This document shows positions 4,546 through 6,097 of a stretch of DNA of 6,097 bases, one piece after another (within the stretch, counting starts at the first letter, position 1; the number at the start of each line of letters is the position of its first letter). The DNA is from Candidatus Hecatellales archaeon. Its GTDB lineage: Archaea; Thermoproteota; Bathyarchaeia; Hecatellales; Hecatellaceae. Under the pieces are notes generated by a model. It saw only the letters and a list, made by a program, of their open reading frames with translations. It was not told where the DNA came from and ran no database searches. A program made the position numbers and the translations under genes. The stretch is taken from positions 1-6,097 of the forward strand of contig QMYF01000038.1 of assembly GCA_003662515.1 (NCBI GenBank), read 5' to 3'.

Positions 4546-5508
4546 TTACCCTGCCTTAGCCTTGGAGGCGGCTATGCGGGCTAGGAGGGCTTCCAGCTGG
4601 ATGAGGGCGTCAGCCCCCTCGGAAATCCTGAAGTCGCATTCGCCCACAGCCTCCACCAGCTCCACCTTAGCCTTCTCAGGAATGTTTAAAGCGTAGATTT
4701 GCCTGTGGATTTCCCTTACCACGTCTTCGCCAGCCAGCCCCTGCATAACCAGCATCTTGTAAAGGATTTCCCTAGCCTCCTTAAACCTGCCCTTCAAAGC
4801 GTTCTCCAGCATACGTTTAACGTCGTCAGGCCTGGCCTGGGAAGCCACCTCGTAAATCATTTCCTCAGTTATCTTGTCGCCTAGGGCGGCTGCGGCCTGA
4901 AGCAGGTTGGCAGCCCTCCTAAGGTCTCCCTCGCAAAGGTAGATTACCGCTTTAACGGCAGCCTCGTCGATTTTAAGCTTCTCCCCCTTAACTATCCGCT
5001 GGATGAATTCGCGGACATCGTCCTCTGAGAGAGCCTTAAACCTGAACACGGCTGTTCTGCTCTGAATAGGCGGAATAATCTTGCTGCTGTAGTTGCAGAT
5101 GAGGATGAACCGCACAGTAGCCGAATAGGTTTCCATGGTTCTCCTTAGGGCATGCTGAGCGTCAGCCGTCAAAGCGTCAGCCTCATCGAGAATCACTATC
5201 CGATATTCGGCTCCACCCAAAGCTATGGTGCGCGCGAAATCCTTAATTTTCCCACGGATAACGTCGATGCCTCTCTCGTCGGAGGCGTTGGTTTCCAGCA
5301 CGTTGGCCCTCCACTGGTCTCCGTAAAGCTCTCGGGCTATACAGAGCGCCATGGTGGTTTTGCCTGTTCCGGGAGGCCCGGCGAAAAGCATGTGCGGAAT
5401 ATTCTTCTCCTCAACGAAGACCTTAACCCTCGCCACCACATGCCTCTGATTAATAATTTCATCCAAGGTTTTTGGACGATATTTTTCAGCCCAAACCTCT
5501 AGGCTCAA
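4546..5508 (-). CDS. rfcS: Replication factor C small subunit
   Basis: A 320-aa AAA+ ATPase forming the bulk of the archaeal RFC clamp loader. The start VWAEKYRPKTLDEIINQ (residues 5-21) is the classic RFC box. Others are Walker A GPPGTGKTT (44-52), LETNASDERGIDVIR (71-85), Walker B VILDEADAL (105-113), HALRRTME (119-126), sensor 1 ICNYSSKIIPPIQSR (137-151) with the arginine finger R151, and sensor 2 GDLRRAANLLQ (194-204). The length is normal for archaeal RfcS and the frame is intact. One departure is SRT (150-152) where the family nearly always has SRC, at the Cys next to the arginine finger. The start is a TTG at 5508: AGGAGGG (5520-5514) lies 5 nt before it and no ATG precedes the conserved box. 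It is first in the minus-strand operon rfcS-rfcL-SepCysS, read from the divergent promoter region at 5509-5603. Confidence 0.97.
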   Translation of the reverse strand: MSLEVWAEKYRPKTLDEIINQRHVVARVKVFVEEKNIPHMLFAGPPGTGKTTMALCIARELYGDQWRANVLETNASDERGIDVIRGKIKDFARTIALGGAEYRIVILDEADALTADAQHALRRTMETYSATVRFILICNYSSKIIPPIQSRTAVFRFKALSEDDVREFIQRIVKGEKLKIDEAAVKAVIYLCEGDLRRAANLLQAAAALGDKITEEMIYEVASQARPDDVKRMLENALKGRFKEAREILYKMLVMQGLAGEDVVREIHRQIYALNIPEKAKVELVEAVGECDFRISEGADALIQLEALLARIAASKAKAG

Positions 5509-5513
5509 CTTCG

Positions 5514-5520
5514 CCCTCCT
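5514..5520 (-). promoter_or_regulatory. Shine-Dalgarno fixing the TTG start of rfcS
   Basis: Minus-strand AGGAGGG is followed by 5 nt and the TTG at 5508-5506. This is an almost ideal archaeal ribosome site and supports TTG as the start codon. Confidence 0.7.
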
Positions 5521-5547
5521 CTCCGCCTATCAGTTCTACCTCACGAA

Positions 5548-5555
5548 AATTAATT
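5548..5555. promoter_or_regulatory. Symmetric TATA-like core between rfcS and the OCD-family gene
   Basis: AATTAATT is a perfect 8-bp palindrome inside an AT-rich stretch (5546-5557) of the 95-bp divergent region. Towards rfcS it would place the transcript start at about 5525, leaving a short leader that carries the AGGAGGG site. Towards the OCD-family gene it would give a start at about 5578, with GGGAG (5593-5597) in the leader. A second candidate for the rightward gene is TAATAAA at 5569-5575, but this would start the RNA next to the ATG and past the GGGAG. Assignment is by spacing only. Confidence 0.45.
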
Positions 5556-5603
5556 ATCCCCTTAAACCTAATAAAGGGGCTAGAAGCCTTCCGGGAGTTC
5601 AAA

Positions 5604-6097
5604 ATGGAAATGCTTGTTCTCCCCCGGAAAACCTTGAGAAACCTGGTTTCCATGGCTGAAGCCATCAGGGTGGTGGAGGAAGCCTTAAGGGAGCAAGCCC
5701 AAGGGAAGGCTGCCATCCCGAAGAGGCTTATCCTTCACCCTTGCCAGGGGAAAGGCTGGTTCGCCGTCATGCCAGGCTACCTAGAGGCTTCAGGAACCCT
5801 AGCCGTGAAAGCTGTTTCCTCCTATCCTGGAGACGTTGAAAAAGGGCTGCCAACCATCCACGCCCTAACCCTCTACTTCAACCATGAAACAGGAGCCCCC
5901 TTGGCGCTTCTAGAGGCAGGCTACCTTACAGCCCTCAGAACCGGAGCCATCGGCGCAGTAGCAGCCAAACATCTGGCTTTGGAAGCCGCGGAGAGGCTGG
6001 GCCTGCTGGGAAGCGGGGAGCAGGCTTGGAGCCAGCTGGAAGCCCACCTCCAAGTCCTGAAAAACCTTAAAGAGGTTAAAGTTTACAGTCCAAACCC
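5604..6097 (+). CDS. Ornithine cyclodeaminase / alanine dehydrogenase family protein, N-terminal part (truncated)
   Basis: An open frame of 164 codons runs from the ATG at 5604 off the right edge. It starts MEMLVLPRKTLRNLVSMAEA, the usual OCD/mu-crystallin opening, followed by VVEEALREQAQGK and IPKR (38-41). Then come LAVKAVSSYPGD (66-77) with K69, GLPTIHALTLYFNHETGAPLA (81-101, split here as GLPTIHALTL plus YFNHETGAPLA), LTALRTGAIGAVAAKHLA (108-125) with R112, and the NAD(P)-binding turn LGLLGSGEQA (132-141). The Lys and Arg match positions that bind the substrate carboxylate in the family. Members include ornithine cyclodeaminase, archaeal alanine dehydrogenase and other imine reductases or amino-acid dehydrogenases; the present half does not decide between these. 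GGGAG at 5593-5597 lies 6 nt before the ATG. A second ATG at 5610 is possible but worse spaced. It is divergent from rfcS by 95 bp; no functional link to RFC is evident. The Rossmann domain is cut by the window. Confidence 0.9.
   Translation, partial: MEMLVLPRKTLRNLVSMAEAIRVVEEALREQAQGKAAIPKRLILHPCQGKGWFAVMPGYLEASGTLAVKAVSSYPGDVEKGLPTIHALTLYFNHETGAPLALLEAGYLTALRTGAIGAVAAKHLALEAAERLGLLGSGEQAWSQLEAHLQVLKNLKEVKVYSPN

Noticed and set aside
4310..5310. Near-identical stretches (LETNASD region) in rfcS and rfcL considered as a DNA repeat
   Set aside because: They are the shared RFC box of two paralogous AAA+ subunits, expected from protein homology.
5486..5716. Minus-strand open frame of 76 codons overlapping the rfcS start and the divergent promoter
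   Set aside because: It runs antisense through the OCD-family start and through promoter sequence, with no ribosome site and a product of low-complexity composition.
1..6097. Search for CRISPR arrays, tRNA genes, insertion sequences, attachment sites and an origin
   Set aside because: No regularly spaced repeats, cloverleaf, transposase, terminal inverted repeats or origin-like repeat clusters were found on either strand.

Overview
The window is archaeal chromosomal DNA, moderately GC-rich. It carries both subunits of an archaeal clamp loader (RFC small and large), an archaeal-type RNase P RNA, an archaeal/eukaryal Tsr3-type rRNA modification enzyme, and SepCysS, the PLP enzyme of tRNA-dependent cysteine synthesis. 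SepCysS is known from methanogens, Archaeoglobi and several uncultivated archaeal lineages, so the source is probably one of these. The sequence alone does not fix the phylum. TATA-like elements, near-leaderless starts and TTG start codons also fit archaea. No mobile element, CRISPR array, tRNA or rRNA gene was seen.

Layout, left to right. (1) Positions 1-121, minus strand: the first 40 codons of a membrane protein resembling UbiA-type prenyltransferases, running off the left edge. (2) A symmetric AT element at 151-160 that could serve as TATA box in both directions. (3) RNase P RNA, 182-499 plus, bounded by a perfect 11-bp P1 helix. (4) A plus-strand run of three genes: a 125-aa uncharacterised membrane protein (538-915), an iron-sulfur flavoprotein of the Isf type (968-1576), and Tsr3 (1609-2127). 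(5) A converging minus-strand run whose transcription order is rfcS (5508-4546), rfcL (4538-3327), SepCysS (3306-2116), with gaps of only 7 and 20 nt, so probably one operon. The SepCysS and Tsr3 genes overlap tail to tail by 12 nt. (6) A 95-bp divergent promoter region with a second symmetric AT core, then the start of an ornithine cyclodeaminase/alanine dehydrogenase family gene (5604 to the right edge, truncated).

Functionally the core is information processing: clamp loading for replication (RFC), tRNA 5' processing (RNase P), rRNA hypermodification (Tsr3) and Cys-tRNA formation (SepCysS). The Isf flavoprotein and the OCD-family enzyme are metabolic or redox proteins whose substrates cannot be read from the sequence. 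I do not see an obviously new multi-gene system. The points most worth a second look are the coupling of SepCysS to the RFC operon, an RFC large subunit that ends without a normal PIP box, SepCysS active-region variants, the two symmetric divergent promoters, a hairpin filling the Tsr3 ribosome-site spacer, and a strong excess of the word AGGCTT/AAGCCT that is absent across rfcS and rnpB.
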